A stretch of DNA of 64,000 bases from Microbacterium lushaniae (lineage in GTDB: Bacteria > Actinomycetota > Actinomycetes > Actinomycetales > Microbacteriaceae): contig NZ_CP044232.1 of the NCBI RefSeq assembly GCF_008727775.1, positions 1,364,001 through 1,428,000 of the forward strand, read 5' to 3'. A program made the translations under genes and the position numbers. Below the pieces are notes generated by a model. It had not been told where the DNA came from. It saw only the letters and a program-made list of their open reading frames with translations, and searched no databases. Shown one piece after another: positions 43,525-53,369 of the stretch. How positions within the stretch are numbered: the first letter of the stretch is position 1; each line of letters opens with the position of its first letter.

Positions 43525-43558
43525 CCGGCTGCCGACGCGGATTCGCGTCGGCAGCCGG
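43525..43558 (-). terminator. Strong hairpin terminator-like element
   Basis: CCGGCTGCCGACGCG (43525-43539), a GATT loop and CGCGTCGGCAGCCGG (43544-43558) form a perfect 15-base stem. It lies just after the stop of the serine hydrolase gene and before the sensor kinase gene, both on the minus strand. There is no T-run, as is usual in this genome. Confidence 0.6.
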
Positions 43559-43575
43559 GTGGGTGCGGTTCGTGC

Positions 43576-44796
43576 TCACGAATCGCACAGCGTCTCATCC
43601 AGCACGTCCATCACGACCTCGTACTTCGGCAGCAGCACCGCCTCGTCGGCGGGATCGGCGATCGCCCACGGAAGGGCGGTCACCGCGATCGTCACCGCGG
43701 TGCCGTCCGGTGCCACGGCGTTGCGCGTCTGGGTGCCGGGGATGTCGCCGCCGTGACCCCACACCATCCCGCATTCGAGGGAGTAGCTCTGCACGCCGAG
43801 CCCGTACCCGAGGTCGGGGTGGAACGGATCGTCCGCGGCGACGGTGTCCTGCATCAGCGCCACGCTCTCGGCGCTGACGAGCTCGCCGCCGAACAGCGCC
43901 TGCATGAAGCGGTTCAGCTCCGTGGGCGTGGAGACCACGGCGCCGGCGGCCCACCCGAAGGCGGGGTCCATGTCGGTGATCTCCCGCAGTTCGCCGGGGA
44001 AGTCGGCGTGGTAGCCCTCCACGTGCGCCCCGCGCAGTTCGCGCTCGCCGGGGACGGGCAGGTAGGTGTGCTCGAGCCTCAGCGGCTCCACGATCCGCTC
44101 GTCGATCTGCTCCCACAGCGGGCGCTGTGCGACGCGTTCGATCAGGAGGCCCAGCAGGATGTAGTTGGTGTTGCTGTACTCCCAGCGCTCGCCCGACGCG
44201 AACGAGGCGGGTTGGGCGAGGGCGATGTCCAGCAGATCACGTCCCGAGATGTACACGTCCTGCATGCCGAACGGGTCGGTGGCGACGACCTCGGACGACT
44301 CGGGCAGACCCGAGGTCTGACGCAGCAGATCCCGGACGGTGATGGCGGCGCCGTCGATCCCGTCGCCCGCGACGACTCCGGGCAGGTAGGTCTCGATCGG
44401 CTCGTCGAGGGAGACAGCGCCCTCCTCGACCAGCTGCATCACCACGGTGGCGACGAACATCTTCGTGTTGCTGCCGATGCGCACCTCCGCGTCCGCCGGG
44501 GTCTTGCGGTCAGAACTCAGGTCGCCGTCGCCGGCGGACACTTCGATGCTCGTCCCGTCGGGGCGCGTGACCGATGCCAGCGCCGCGGGGTAGCCGGCGT
44601 CCACGAGCGACTGCAGGCGCTGTTCCAGCGCGCTCTCGACCGGGTCGGCGGCGGTCGTACGTGCGGCCGCGCCGAAGGCCAGCGCACCGGCGACGAGCAC
44701 GGCTGCCGTCGTCGCGGCCAGCGCGATGCGCCCACGCGGGGCACGGCGCCGATCGGGGGTGGGAGAGGGGGTGGGGGTGTGGGTCAGTGCATCCAT
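43576..44796 (-). CDS. Serine hydrolase, class C beta-lactamase/PBP-like
   Basis: A 406-residue protein with an N-terminal membrane anchor at about 23-45 after a Pro/Thr-rich start, and catalytic motifs SNTK with Ser109 and Lys112, YSN (in WEYSNTNYILLG) and HGG (VWGHGGDIPGTQ). It is exported or anchored. Members are D-Ala-D-Ala peptidases or esterases; beta-lactamase activity is not implied. Confidence 0.9.
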   Translation of the reverse strand: MDALTHTPTPSPTPDRRRAPRGRIALAATTAAVLVAGALAFGAAARTTAADPVESALEQRLQSLVDAGYPAALASVTRPDGTSIEVSAGDGDLSSDRKTPADAEVRIGSNTKMFVATVVMQLVEEGAVSLDEPIETYLPGVVAGDGIDGAAITVRDLLRQTSGLPESSEVVATDPFGMQDVYISGRDLLDIALAQPASFASGERWEYSNTNYILLGLLIERVAQRPLWEQIDERIVEPLRLEHTYLPVPGERELRGAHVEGYHADFPGELREITDMDPAFGWAAGAVVSTPTELNRFMQALFGGELVSAESVALMQDTVAADDPFHPDLGYGLGVQSYSLECGMVWGHGGDIPGTQTRNAVAPDGTAVTIAVTALPWAIADPADEAVLLPKYEVVMDVLDETLCDS

Positions 44797-44889
44797 GTCT
44801 CCAGCCTGCGCACCGCGGATGCGGCGCACCCCGGCCGCACGATCAGTCCGCCCTGTCCGCAAGGACAGGTCCTGCTCTCACCGGCGCGG

Positions 44890-45354
44890 TCACCCCACGC
44901 GCCCGGCCTCCCGGAGCGCGCGAGCACGGGTGAGCGAGGAGGGGATGTGCCCGATGGCGAGCAGAGCGGCCGATGCCGCGATCCACGGGCTCAGGAGCCA
45001 CGCCGCTGTGGCCGCGAAGGCCACCACGGGGAGGATCGCCATCGGCACCGGGACCCGCCACACGGGGTCGAACAGCGCCGCCGCCTGCCGACCGGTGCGG
45101 AGATAGCGCCCCCACAGCGCGAGGTAGGCGACGACGGCCACGACGACGACGATCGACCACCCCGGCGCCGACCCGCCGGGCGCGGTGACGGCCGGAACGA
45201 CCAAGCACAGCGCCTGGCCAACGCGCTCGGCCGCCGCCCACAGCACCGGGACCCGCGGGCGCGGCAGCGGCGTGCGCGGGGGAAGGGCGACCAGGAGGAG
45301 ATTGGGTAGCAGCACGATGGCGCTGACGATCAACCCCCACAGCGAGAAACCCAC
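44890..45354 (-). CDS. Hypothetical four-helix membrane protein
   Basis: A 154-residue protein with four hydrophobic segments (about 5-24, 44-62, 68-85 and 105-135) and short polar loops. It is divergent from the L,D-transpeptidase gene. Family not recognised. Confidence 0.75.
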   Translation of the reverse strand: MGFSLWGLIVSAIVLLPNLLLVALPPRTPLPRPRVPVLWAAAERVGQALCLVVPAVTAPGGSAPGWSIVVVVAVVAYLALWGRYLRTGRQAAALFDPVWRVPVPMAILPVVAFAATAAWLLSPWIAASAALLAIGHIPSSLTRARALREAGRVG

Positions 45355-45441
45355 GGCCAGACGCTACCGGGAGTCGTCCCTGAGGGGAGCATCCGGTAGC
45401 GCCGGCTTGCCCCGCGCCGCCGCACAGCGGAGCATGGGACG

Positions 45442-46356
45442 GTGACCGACTCCCGACCGCCGCGCCGACGCGCCGCCCGCTCGATCGCGATGGGGGTCGC
45501 CGCCGTGCTCGTCGCCGCCGGCGCGGTCACGGTGTGGGCGGTGTCCAACCAGCCCTCCGCGCCGCCCGCGGCGTCGCCGGCGGCCACGACGCCGGCCGCG
45601 GTGCCCAGCGCCACGCCGACCCCGACCCCGACCCCGAGCGGCCACCCCGCCGACACCACGGCGTATCCGCTCGACCAGCTTCCCCAGGTCGACGTGTACG
45701 CCGTGATTCCCGCGCTCCCGGTGGACGCCGACCCTGCGGGGGCGTTCACGGGCGACCTCGTCCGCGCCAACGCTGACCGCATCCCCGTCTTCGCCGTCCC
45801 CGGTGAGGCGCCGGTGGCGACTCTGCCCCGCGACCACTTCTACGACGGCACGACGGTGCCCGTGATCGAGCGGCAGGAGCACTGGCTGCACGTGCTGCTC
45901 ACCGGACGCTCGGCACTGCCGTCGACGGGGAACCCCGCGCAGGTGACGGGCTGGGTGCGCGCACAGGACGTGGAGCTGTCGGCGTGGGAGCAGAGCATCG
46001 AGGTGGACCTCGCCGCGCGGACGATCGACGTCGTCGGCCGCGACGGCGCCCGTGAGCGTGTCGCCGACGACTACGCGTGGGGAGCGGAGGGTACTCCGAC
46101 CCCGCGCGGCCGCTCCTTCGTCATGATGGTGCGCTCCGAGCCGTCGCTGAGCTACACGCGCGGTCATCCGCTGGTCTACCTGTCGGTGCAGTCGCCGACC
46201 CTCGACGGCTTCGGCGGCGCACCGGTCGCCGTCACCGCCTTCCACTATCATGACGCGCGATCCGGCGGCATCTCCAACGGCTGCCTGCGGCTCGGCGCCG
46301 AGGCGATCGCCCGGCTCGGGCAGCTGCCGGTGGGCACCCCCGTCGTCATCCGCTGA
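45442..46356 (+). CDS. L,D-transpeptidase (YkuD)-domain protein
   Basis: A 304-residue protein with a membrane anchor at 14-34, a Pro/Thr/Ala-rich linker, then an SH3-like region (PVFAVPGEAPVATLP, TGWVRAQDVEL) and a YkuD domain with Cys281 in SGGISNGCLRL. It cross-links peptidoglycan through 3-3 links at the cell surface. The usual His before the Gly-Cys is Asn here, a variation seen in some members. Confidence 0.85.
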   Translation: MTDSRPPRRRAARSIAMGVAAVLVAAGAVTVWAVSNQPSAPPAASPAATTPAAVPSATPTPTPTPSGHPADTTAYPLDQLPQVDVYAVIPALPVDADPAGAFTGDLVRANADRIPVFAVPGEAPVATLPRDHFYDGTTVPVIERQEHWLHVLLTGRSALPSTGNPAQVTGWVRAQDVELSAWEQSIEVDLAARTIDVVGRDGARERVADDYAWGAEGTPTPRGRSFVMMVRSEPSLSYTRGHPLVYLSVQSPTLDGFGGAPVAVTAFHYHDARSGGISNGCLRLGAEAIARLGQLPVGTPVVIR

Positions 46357-46424
46357 CCGGGACGATCCGGCCCTGCGGCGCGGCCTCCGCCACACGCGGC
46401 GACCGGCGCGAGTAGCGTGGCCCC

Positions 46425-47231
46425 GTGTCCGTCTTCCCCCGCATCGCGGTCGTCATCCCGTGCCGCAACGACGCGCCCTACCTCGACGAGTGCCTGCGGG
46501 CCCTGGCCGCGCAGACGCGCCCGCCCGACGAGGTGATCGTCGTGGACAACGTCAGCACCGACGACTCCGCCGACGTCGCCCGCCGGCACGGGGCGCGTGT
46601 GGTCACCGAGTCGCTCGTGGGGATCTGGCCCGCGGCGGCGCGGGGGTACGACGAGGCACGCGGGTTCGACCTCATCGCCCGTCTGGACGCGGATTCCCGC
46701 CCGCACCGGGATTGGATCGCCCGCATCGCGCAGGCCTTCGCCGCCGACCCCGACCTCGGGGTGCTCACGGGCGGCTCGGAGTTCTACGGCTCCACGCCCC
46801 TCGTGCGCTATCTCGGCGATCACTGGTACATCGGCGGCGGCACGTTCTGGGTCAAGCAGTGGCTCGGGGTCCCGCTGGTGTTCGGATCGAACTTCGCCAT
46901 GCGCTCACGCGTGTGGGAGCGCGTGCGCGACCAGGTCGAGCGGACGAACCCGATCATCCACGACGACCTCGACCTCACGATCCACCTGCGCCCCAGCGAC
47001 GGCGTGCGCTATGACCCCGACCTGCGGATGCCGGTGTCGGCACGTCCGTTCGCCCGCCCTTCGGCGCTGCTGCGACGGGTGTGGCGGGTCATCCCGACGT
47101 TCGCGGCGAGCTGGCCGGAAGGCTCCCCGTGGCACCGTGCGCACGAGGCGCAGAGCGCCCGGCCCCTGCGGGCCGCCGACATCACGTGGCCGGCCGGCGG
47201 CGACGTGATGACGCCGGAGAAGCGGCGGTAA
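46425..47231 (+). CDS. Family 2 glycosyltransferase
   Basis: A 268-residue GT-A enzyme: VVIPCRNDAPYLDECLRALAAQ at the start, VDNVSTDDSADVARRHG and the acidic metal site ARLDADSRP. The later LGGSEFYG-like and DDLDLTIHL are typical of GT2 acceptor regions. No membrane segment is present. Its acceptor is unknown. The next gene starts with GTG two bases after this stop. Confidence 0.88.
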   Translation: MSVFPRIAVVIPCRNDAPYLDECLRALAAQTRPPDEVIVVDNVSTDDSADVARRHGARVVTESLVGIWPAAARGYDEARGFDLIARLDADSRPHRDWIARIAQAFAADPDLGVLTGGSEFYGSTPLVRYLGDHWYIGGGTFWVKQWLGVPLVFGSNFAMRSRVWERVRDQVERTNPIIHDDLDLTIHLRPSDGVRYDPDLRMPVSARPFARPSALLRRVWRVIPTFAASWPEGSPWHRAHEAQSARPLRAADITWPAGGDVMTPEKRR

Positions 47232-47233
47232 CG

Positions 47234-47533
47234 GTGCACCTGCGCTTCGAGACCCACGTGTACCGGTGGCAGGCCCGCCAGGATGCGGCGTGGTTCTTCG
47301 CCGACGTGCCGGAGGAGCTGAGCGCCGAGGTGCGCGAGGTGATGCAGCCGTTCGCGGGCGGCTTCGGTGCCGTGCGCGTGCAGGCGACCGTGGGGGAGAC
47401 GACGTGGCGCACGTCGATCTTCCCTGGGTCATCGGGCACGTACGCGCTCCCGCTCAAGCGGGCCGTGCGCGAGGGTGAAGGTCTCGTCGAAGGCGGCCCG
47501 GTCACGGTGGACCTGGACATCCTCGACGGCTGA
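47234..47533 (+). CDS. DUF1905-domain protein
   Basis: A 99-residue protein with WFFADVPEELSAEVRE, GFGAVRVQATVGETTWRTSIFP and YALPLKRAVREGEGLVEGGPV, the conserved stretches of DUF1905. The GTG start lies two bases after the glycosyltransferase stop. Function unknown. Confidence 0.8.
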   Translation: MHLRFETHVYRWQARQDAAWFFADVPEELSAEVREVMQPFAGGFGAVRVQATVGETTWRTSIFPGSSGTYALPLKRAVREGEGLVEGGPVTVDLDILDG

Positions 47534-47534
47534 C

Positions 47535-48041
47535 ATGACGGTCGCGCTCGGTGTGGCCGTTGCGTGCGCACTCCTCGCGTACGCCGTGTTCGCCGTGCAG
47601 TCCGTGGTCCTCGCCGTCATCGACGCCCGCACGCACCGCCTGCCCGATCGCTACGTGCTGCCCGGATACCCCGTCGCCGCCGTGCTGCTGACGGCGTCGG
47701 CGCTCGCGCAGGGCGCGCCGCAGCGACTGCTGCCCGTCGCCGGCGGAGCCCTGGCCCTGTTCGCCTTCTACCTGTTGCTGCGGATGCTGCGCCCCGCCGC
47801 GATGGGCGGCGGCGACGTCAAGCTGGCCGGCGTCATCGGCGCGTACCTGGGATTCCTCGGATGGGAGAGCGTCCTCGTGGGCGCCCTCGCGGGCTTCCTG
47901 CTGGCGGGGATCTACGCCGTGGTGCTGCTGCTCACGCGGCGCGCCGCGGCGCGCACGGCGATCCCTTTCGGCCCGTGGATGCTGGGCGGGGCCTGGTTCG
48001 CGATCCTCGCCGCCGCCCTGCCCGCGCTCGCGTCGAGGTGA
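47535..48041 (+). CDS. Prepilin peptidase-like A24 membrane protease
   Basis: A 168-residue membrane protein with the two catalytic Asp residues: Asp30 in VIDARTHRLPD and Asp94 in MGGGDVKLAG, in about six helices. It processes type IV prepilin-like proteins in the family; no pilin gene is seen in this window. The ATG lies one base after the preceding stop. Confidence 0.88.
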   Translation: MTVALGVAVACALLAYAVFAVQSVVLAVIDARTHRLPDRYVLPGYPVAAVLLTASALAQGAPQRLLPVAGGALALFAFYLLLRMLRPAAMGGGDVKLAGVIGAYLGFLGWESVLVGALAGFLLAGIYAVVLLLTRRAAARTAIPFGPWMLGGAWFAILAAALPALASR

Positions 48042-48103
48042 CCTCCGGCTCCACGGCCGTCAAGCCCCGGGGTGGGGTGGCGGGCCGCAGATAGATTGGC
48101 GAC

Positions 48104-49099
48104 ATGTCGAGTTCGGTGCTCTCCCGCCTGACCGCCTGGGCGCTGGCCCGCCGTCCGGTGCGTGCGTTCCTGTTGTACAGCCGCCACCGCGGCCCGATGC
48201 TGGCCGATTCGGTGACGTACCGCACCCTGTTCGCCCTGTTCGCCGGCGTCCTGCTGGGCTTCTCGGTCGCGGCGCTGTGGCTCGCGGGCAACCGGGAGGC
48301 GTGGAACGCCCTCGTCGATGCCCTCGACGCGGCGATCCCCGGCCTGGTCGGCGTCATCGATCTGGACGAGGTCGTGGCCCCGGACGGTCTGAGCATCGCC
48401 GGTGTCATCTCGGCGGTCGCTCTTCTGGGCGCCGCGATCGGCGCCGTGGGATCGCTGCGCTCGGCGCTGCGGTCGATCGCCGGCGTCGCCGTCGACGACG
48501 TGCTGTTCATCTGGGTGATCCTGCGCAACCTCCTCCTGGCGATCGGGATCGGACTGGGCCTGGCCGCTGCCGCGGCGGCGACCTTCCTGGCCACCGCCGG
48601 CCTCTCGGTCCTGACCGACTGGCTCGGCATCGCCGAGGGTGAGCCGGCGCTGGGCTTCGTCGCCTGGCTGGTCTCCGCGCTCGTCGTGTTCGTCCTGGAC
48701 ACCCTCGTCGTCGGGGTGTCCTTCCGTCTCCTCTCCGGCGTCCGGGCGCGCCCGCGGACCCTGTGGGTCGGCGCGATGCTGGGCGGGTTCGGTCTCACGG
48801 TCCTGCAGCAGCTGTCCGGTCTGTTCGTCGGCGGCGCGTCGGCCAACCCGCTCCTGGCCACCTTCGCCTCCTTCATCGCGCTGCTGCTGTGGCTGAACCT
48901 CTCCAGCCAGGTGATCCTCATCGCCGCCGCGTACATCGTCATGGGCGTGGAGGAGGACGAGGATCGCGTGAGCGCCCGGTACGGTGCGGCCACCTTCGGC
49001 CAGTTCCGGGTCCGCCGCGCGGAGAAGGAGGTGCAAGCGGTGTCCGCCGAGCTCCGCGCGGCACGCGAGGCGGAGGAGAAGGAGCGCGAGAATGCGTGA
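48104..49099 (+). CDS. YihY/BrkB-family membrane protein
   Basis: A 331-residue protein with about six hydrophobic segments and the family opening DSVTYRTLFALFAGVLLGF near 38-56. The C-terminal ~50 residues are charged. It overlaps the next gene by eight bases. Family members are integral membrane proteins of unsettled role (the ribonuclease BN link has been withdrawn). Confidence 0.88.
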   Translation: MSSSVLSRLTAWALARRPVRAFLLYSRHRGPMLADSVTYRTLFALFAGVLLGFSVAALWLAGNREAWNALVDALDAAIPGLVGVIDLDEVVAPDGLSIAGVISAVALLGAAIGAVGSLRSALRSIAGVAVDDVLFIWVILRNLLLAIGIGLGLAAAAAATFLATAGLSVLTDWLGIAEGEPALGFVAWLVSALVVFVLDTLVVGVSFRLLSGVRARPRTLWVGAMLGGFGLTVLQQLSGLFVGGASANPLLATFASFIALLLWLNLSSQVILIAAAYIVMGVEEDEDRVSARYGAATFGQFRVRRAEKEVQAVSAELRAAREAEEKERENA

Positions 49100-49805
49100 G
49101 AACGCTCTGAACTCCGCCTACAGCGCCGCCGCGGTCCGCGCCGCGGAGGCTCCGCTGCTGGCGGCGGGCGAACCGCTCATTCGGCAGGCGGCGGCCGCCC
49201 TCGCCGACGTCGTGCGCGAGCGACTCGCGCAGACGCCCGGCGCGCTTCTCGTGCTCGCCGGCGGCGGCGACAACGGCGGTGACGCCCTGTATGCCGCTGC
49301 CGAGATCGCCACGCCCCGGCAGCCCGTGGACATCGTGCTGACCTCCGACCGCGCGCACCGCGACGCCCTCGCCTCCGCGCTGTCGGCGGGCGCTGTGCTC
49401 CGCAGCGCGGGTGAGATGCGCGAGCGGGCGGGGGAGTACACGGTGATCCTCGACGGCATCCTGGGCATCGGGGCCTCGGCCGATCCGCGCCTGCGCGGAG
49501 TGGCACGCGCCGTGGTCGAGCGCCTCCTGCCGACGGTGCGCGGGGGTGAGGCGAGCGTCATCGCCGTCGACCTGCCCAGCGGACTGCACCCCGACGACGG
49601 AGACGCCGACGATGTGGTGCTGCCGGCGACGACGACGGTGACCTTCGGCGCCGTGAAGGCAGGCCTCGTCCGCGGGCGCGGGCCTGAGCTCTCCGGCGAG
49701 GTGCGGCTGGTCGACCTGGGCCTCGGCCCCGCGCTCGCGCGTTCCAGACCCGAGGTGACCGGCCCCATCCCGGTCGTGTCCTTCGTGGGGCGTCAGCGCG
49801 CGTAG
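49092..49805 (+). CDS. nnrE: NAD(P)HX epimerase (YjeF N-terminal domain)
   Basis: A 237-residue protein with the YjeF_N opening (YSAAAVRAAEAPLLAAGEPL), LLVLAGGGDNGGDALYAA and IAVDLPSGLHPDDG. It epimerises damaged NAD(P)H hydrates in repair. The NnrD dehydratase domain, often fused, is absent here and must be encoded elsewhere if the pathway is complete. Confidence 0.88.
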   Translation: MRENALNSAYSAAAVRAAEAPLLAAGEPLIRQAAAALADVVRERLAQTPGALLVLAGGGDNGGDALYAAAEIATPRQPVDIVLTSDRAHRDALASALSAGAVLRSAGEMRERAGEYTVILDGILGIGASADPRLRGVARAVVERLLPTVRGGEASVIAVDLPSGLHPDDGDADDVVLPATTTVTFGAVKAGLVRGRGPELSGEVRLVDLGLGPALARSRPEVTGPIPVVSFVGRQRA

Positions 49806-50536
49806 CGCGCCACGAACGTCCGCAGGATCCGCGCCGGCTCGCTCACATGCACCCGGCGCACGGCGGCGAGGGTGGCGTCCAGCTCGTCGGGTGCGAAGTA
49901 GCCGTGGGCCGCGTACGCGTGGATCCGCGTCGTGATGCCGTCGACATCCAGTTCGGGGTGGAACTGGGTCGCGTACACGTTCTCGCCGACGCGGAACATC
50001 TGCACCGGACACGAGGGTGAGGACGCCAGCAGCACCGCCGGCGCCGGCAGCTCGCTGATGGCCTCCTTGTGCCCCACGAACGCGTCGAAGGTGCGCGGCA
50101 TCCCCGCCAGCAGCGGATCGGCCGCACCGGCGTCGCTGAGGGTCACCGGCACGATGCTGATCGGCTCGGAATGTCGCCGGTCGATGGTCGCGCCCAGATG
50201 CGTGCCGATCGTCCCCACGCCGTAGCACGCGCCGAGGAAGGGCACGTCCCGCGCGACCACCTCGGCGAGCAGGTCGGCGAACTCGGCCTCGACGCGTCGC
50301 TGCACCGCCGACTTGGTGTCGGCGGGGTCGGAGGAGTTGAACGGGCTCCCGCCCACGAAGATCCCCGACACCGCGTCCAGGTCCATGGCGGGCATCGGGC
50401 CCGCCTCCAGCCGCACGCGCCGCAGCTGCTCCGGTCGCAGGCCGCTCGCGCGCAGGAAGAGGGCGTACTCCTCGTCGGCGGGGCCGTCCTCGGCGCGCGT
50501 GGCGAGGAGGACGAAAGGTCGTGGTGCTCCGGTCAT
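49793..50536 (-). CDS. Class I glutamine amidotransferase-like protein
   Basis: A 247-residue protein with the nucleophile Cys in FLGACYGVGTIGTHL, FVGHKEAI and VYATQFHPELD, the usual GATase1 Cys-His-Glu arrangement. It resembles stand-alone GMP-synthase-type amidotransferase proteins. It overlaps the epimerase gene at its 3' end and the phosphorylase gene by four bases at its start, so it shares the latter's transcript. Confidence 0.85.
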   Translation of the reverse strand: MTGAPRPFVLLATRAEDGPADEEYALFLRASGLRPEQLRRVRLEAGPMPAMDLDAVSGIFVGGSPFNSSDPADTKSAVQRRVEAEFADLLAEVVARDVPFLGACYGVGTIGTHLGATIDRRHSEPISIVPVTLSDAGAADPLLAGMPRTFDAFVGHKEAISELPAPAVLLASSPSCPVQMFRVGENVYATQFHPELDVDGITTRIHAYAAHGYFAPDELDATLAAVRRVHVSEPARILRTFVARYAR

Positions 50537-53076
50537 GACGCGAAGGTCACCAGACCGAACTCCACTGCAGAGACCAGGTGCGGATGCTGCGGCACGACGC
50601 GCACGGCGTAGCCGAAGGGTCCGGTGACATCCAGATCCAGCGCCGCCTCGAACACCGTCGCCTCTTCGTGCGCGCCGGTGGCGTCAAGCGTGAGGACGGT
50701 CCGTTCGCCGGCGAGGTCGCCGTCGGCGTCGGCACGACCCGACACCAGCTGCACGGCCACGTCGGCGGGGGAGAGCCCGCCGAGCTCCACCTCCGCCCGC
50801 ACGGTCAGGCGGTCACCGGCGCGCGCCTGCTGCGCGATGCCCGACGCATCCACGCTGCGCACCCGCACGCCGCTCCATGCTCCCCGCACGCGTGCGATGT
50901 AGGCGGCCAGCTCGACCGCGGCCGCGTGGCCGTCGGCGGCGAGGGCGTGCGCGTGCACGGCGGCGGGCGTGTAGAGCGCACCGACGTACTCCCGCACCAT
51001 CCGGTCGCTCGTGGCCTTCGCGCCCAGGTCCGTCATCGTGTGCCGCACGCGCTCGAGCCAGCCCACGGGGATGCCGCCGTCGCGGTCGTAGAACGCCGGC
51101 ACCAGCTGGTGCTCGATGAGGTCGTACAGGGCGGCGGCTTCGAGGTCGTCGCGCTCCTGATCGCTCGTGGCCGTGTCGGCGGTGGGGATCGCCCAGCCGT
51201 TGCGTCCGTCGAACCACTCGTCCCACCATCCGTCGAGCACCGACAGATTCAGCGCGCCGTTCAGGGCCGCCTTCATACCCGAGGTCCCGCACGCCTCGAG
51301 CGGGCGCAAGGGGTTGTTCAGCCACACGTCGCACCCGGGGTACAGCGTCTTGGCGAGGGTGATGTCGTAATCGGGGAGGAATACGATGCGGTCGCGCACC
51401 TTCGGGTCGCGGCTGAATCGCACGAGCTGCTGGATGAGCAGCTTGCCGGAGTCATCGGCCGGATGCGATTTGCCTCCGATCACGATCTGCACGGGGCGCT
51501 CGGGGTCGGTCAGCAGCCGCGTCAGGCGCTCGGGATCGCGCAGCATGAGCGTCAGGCGCTTGTACGTCGGCACGCGGCGGGCGAAGCCGATCGTGAGCAC
51601 GTCGGGGTCGAGCACGTCCCCGGCCCACGCGCCGGCGGTCGACCCGGCGGCGGCCAGGCGCCCGCGCGCCTCGGCGATCAGCTCCTGCTTCATCGCCGTG
51701 CGCACCGCCCACAGCTCGCCGTCACTGACGACGTCGCGGTCGCGCCAGTCGTGCTCGGTGGTGAGGGCGTCGCCGAACGCGCGCTCGCTGAGCGACTTGA
51801 GGGCCGGGTGCACCCACGTCGGCGCGTGCACGCCGTTGGTGATCGATCCGATGGGCACCTCGTCGGTGTCCACTCCCGGCCACAGCGTGCCGAACATCGC
51901 CCGGCTGACGGTGCCGTGCAGGCGCGAGACGCCGTTGGCGTGCTGGCCGAGGTGCAGGCCCAGAACCGCCATGTTGAACACGCCGGCGTCGCCCCCGGGG
52001 TAGTCCTCGGCGCCGAGTGCCAGGGCGCGGCCGGCGTCCAGGCCCGCGAGCAGCCCGGTGGCGAGGTAGTCCGCGACGAGGTCGCGCGGGAACCGGTCGA
52101 TGCCGGCGGGCACCGGCGTATGCGTCGTGAAGACCGTCGAGGCGCGCACCTGCGCGAGCGCGGCGTCGAACCCGAGCCCGGCGCCGGACATCAGCTCGGA
52201 CATCCGCTCCAGCCCCTGGAATCCGGCGTGGCCCTCGTTGGTGTGATAGACGTCGGGCTCTTCGCGACCGGTGATGCGGCACCACGCCCGCACGGCGCGC
52301 ACACCGCCGATCCCCAGGAGCAGCTCCTGCAGCAGCCGGTGCTCGCCGCCCCCGCCGTAGAGCCGGTCGGTGACGTGGCGGAGGTCCTCCGGATTGGCGG
52401 GGGTCTCCGAATCCAGCAGCAGCAGGGGGACGCGGCCGATGTCTGCCACCCACACGCGCGCCGAGAGCGTGCGCCCGCCGGTGACGGCCAGGGCGATCTC
52501 GACGGGGGTGTCGTCGTCTTCGCGGAGAAGGGTCAGACCGAGCCCGTACGGGTCGAGCACGGGATAGCTCTCGCGCTGCCATCCGTCATCGGCGATGGAC
52601 TGACGGAAGTAGCCCGCCCGGTAGAACAGCCCGACGCCGGTGAGCGGGACGCCCAGGTCGGAGGCGCTTTTGAGGTGGTCGCCGGCGAGGATGCCGAGGC
52701 CTCCCGAATACTGCGGCAGTGAGCCGTCGACGCCGAACTCGGGGGAGAAGTACGCGATGTGCGCGGGCTTGGGGCCCGGCAGCGACTGGAACCAGCGGTC
52801 TCCGGTCAGGTACGCCCGGAGGCGGTCGTCTTCTTCGTGCACGCGCGCGACGAACTGATCGTCGCGGGCCAGTTCGTCCAGTCGCGCCTGGCCGAGGGCC
52901 CCCAGCATTCGCGAGGGGTTCTCACCGATCTGCACCCACAGGCCCGGGTCCATCGACGCGAACAGGGCGTGCGTCGCGCGGCTCCACGACCAGCGCCAGT
53001 TGGACGCCAGCCGGTCCAGGTGCGCGAGACGCTCGGAGAGGACGGGTCGGACGGTGAACGTGCGCAGGGCCTTCAT
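50533..53076 (-). CDS. glgP: Alpha-glucan phosphorylase
   Basis: An 847-residue phosphorylase of the alpha-glucan type, with the actinobacterial N-terminal domain (LDRLASNWRWSWSRATHALF) and a normal catalytic region. The pyridoxal phosphate lysine is in EACGTSGMKAALNG. A C-terminal beta domain of ~100 residues (VRAEVELGGLSPADV) ends the protein. It releases glucose 1-phosphate from glycogen or maltodextrin. Confidence 0.94.
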   Translation of the reverse strand: MKALRTFTVRPVLSERLAHLDRLASNWRWSWSRATHALFASMDPGLWVQIGENPSRMLGALGQARLDELARDDQFVARVHEEDDRLRAYLTGDRWFQSLPGPKPAHIAYFSPEFGVDGSLPQYSGGLGILAGDHLKSASDLGVPLTGVGLFYRAGYFRQSIADDGWQRESYPVLDPYGLGLTLLREDDDTPVEIALAVTGGRTLSARVWVADIGRVPLLLLDSETPANPEDLRHVTDRLYGGGGEHRLLQELLLGIGGVRAVRAWCRITGREEPDVYHTNEGHAGFQGLERMSELMSGAGLGFDAALAQVRASTVFTTHTPVPAGIDRFPRDLVADYLATGLLAGLDAGRALALGAEDYPGGDAGVFNMAVLGLHLGQHANGVSRLHGTVSRAMFGTLWPGVDTDEVPIGSITNGVHAPTWVHPALKSLSERAFGDALTTEHDWRDRDVVSDGELWAVRTAMKQELIAEARGRLAAAGSTAGAWAGDVLDPDVLTIGFARRVPTYKRLTLMLRDPERLTRLLTDPERPVQIVIGGKSHPADDSGKLLIQQLVRFSRDPKVRDRIVFLPDYDITLAKTLYPGCDVWLNNPLRPLEACGTSGMKAALNGALNLSVLDGWWDEWFDGRNGWAIPTADTATSDQERDDLEAAALYDLIEHQLVPAFYDRDGGIPVGWLERVRHTMTDLGAKATSDRMVREYVGALYTPAAVHAHALAADGHAAAVELAAYIARVRGAWSGVRVRSVDASGIAQQARAGDRLTVRAEVELGGLSPADVAVQLVSGRADADGDLAGERTVLTLDATGAHEEATVFEAALDLDVTGPFGYAVRVVPQHPHLVSAVEFGLVTFAS

Positions 53077-53141
53077 CCGAGTGAGTCTAGGGCTCGCACC
53101 GGCATCGGCCCCGCGGCTCCCGCCGGGACTACGCTGTGGGG

Positions 53142-53369
53142 ATGGCTATCGCACGACTGACCGGAGGGCCGCTGGACGGCCAGGTGCTCCCTCTCGACGA
53201 CGACACTCAGGACACGATGATCGTGGGCTACGGCGAAGGCCAGCTGGTCTACCGCCGTGACGGCGGCTTCACCCACACGGGGGAGGACGACGGCCCCACC
53301 GAAGCGACGTTCCGCTTCGTCGAGGGCACCGAGGACATCAACCCCAATGAGGACGGGCGTCTGGAGTGA
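53142..53369 (+). CDS. Hypothetical small protein (75 residues)
   Basis: A soluble, acidic protein: IARLTGGPLDGQVLPL at the start, then DTMIVGYGEGQLVYRRDGGF and RFVEGTEDIN. Proteins of this kind recur next to CYTH genes in related actinobacteria as far as I recall. The stop overlaps the CYTH start by four bases. Function unknown. Confidence 0.75.
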   Translation: MAIARLTGGPLDGQVLPLDDDTQDTMIVGYGEGQLVYRRDGGFTHTGEDDGPTEATFRFVEGTEDINPNEDGRLE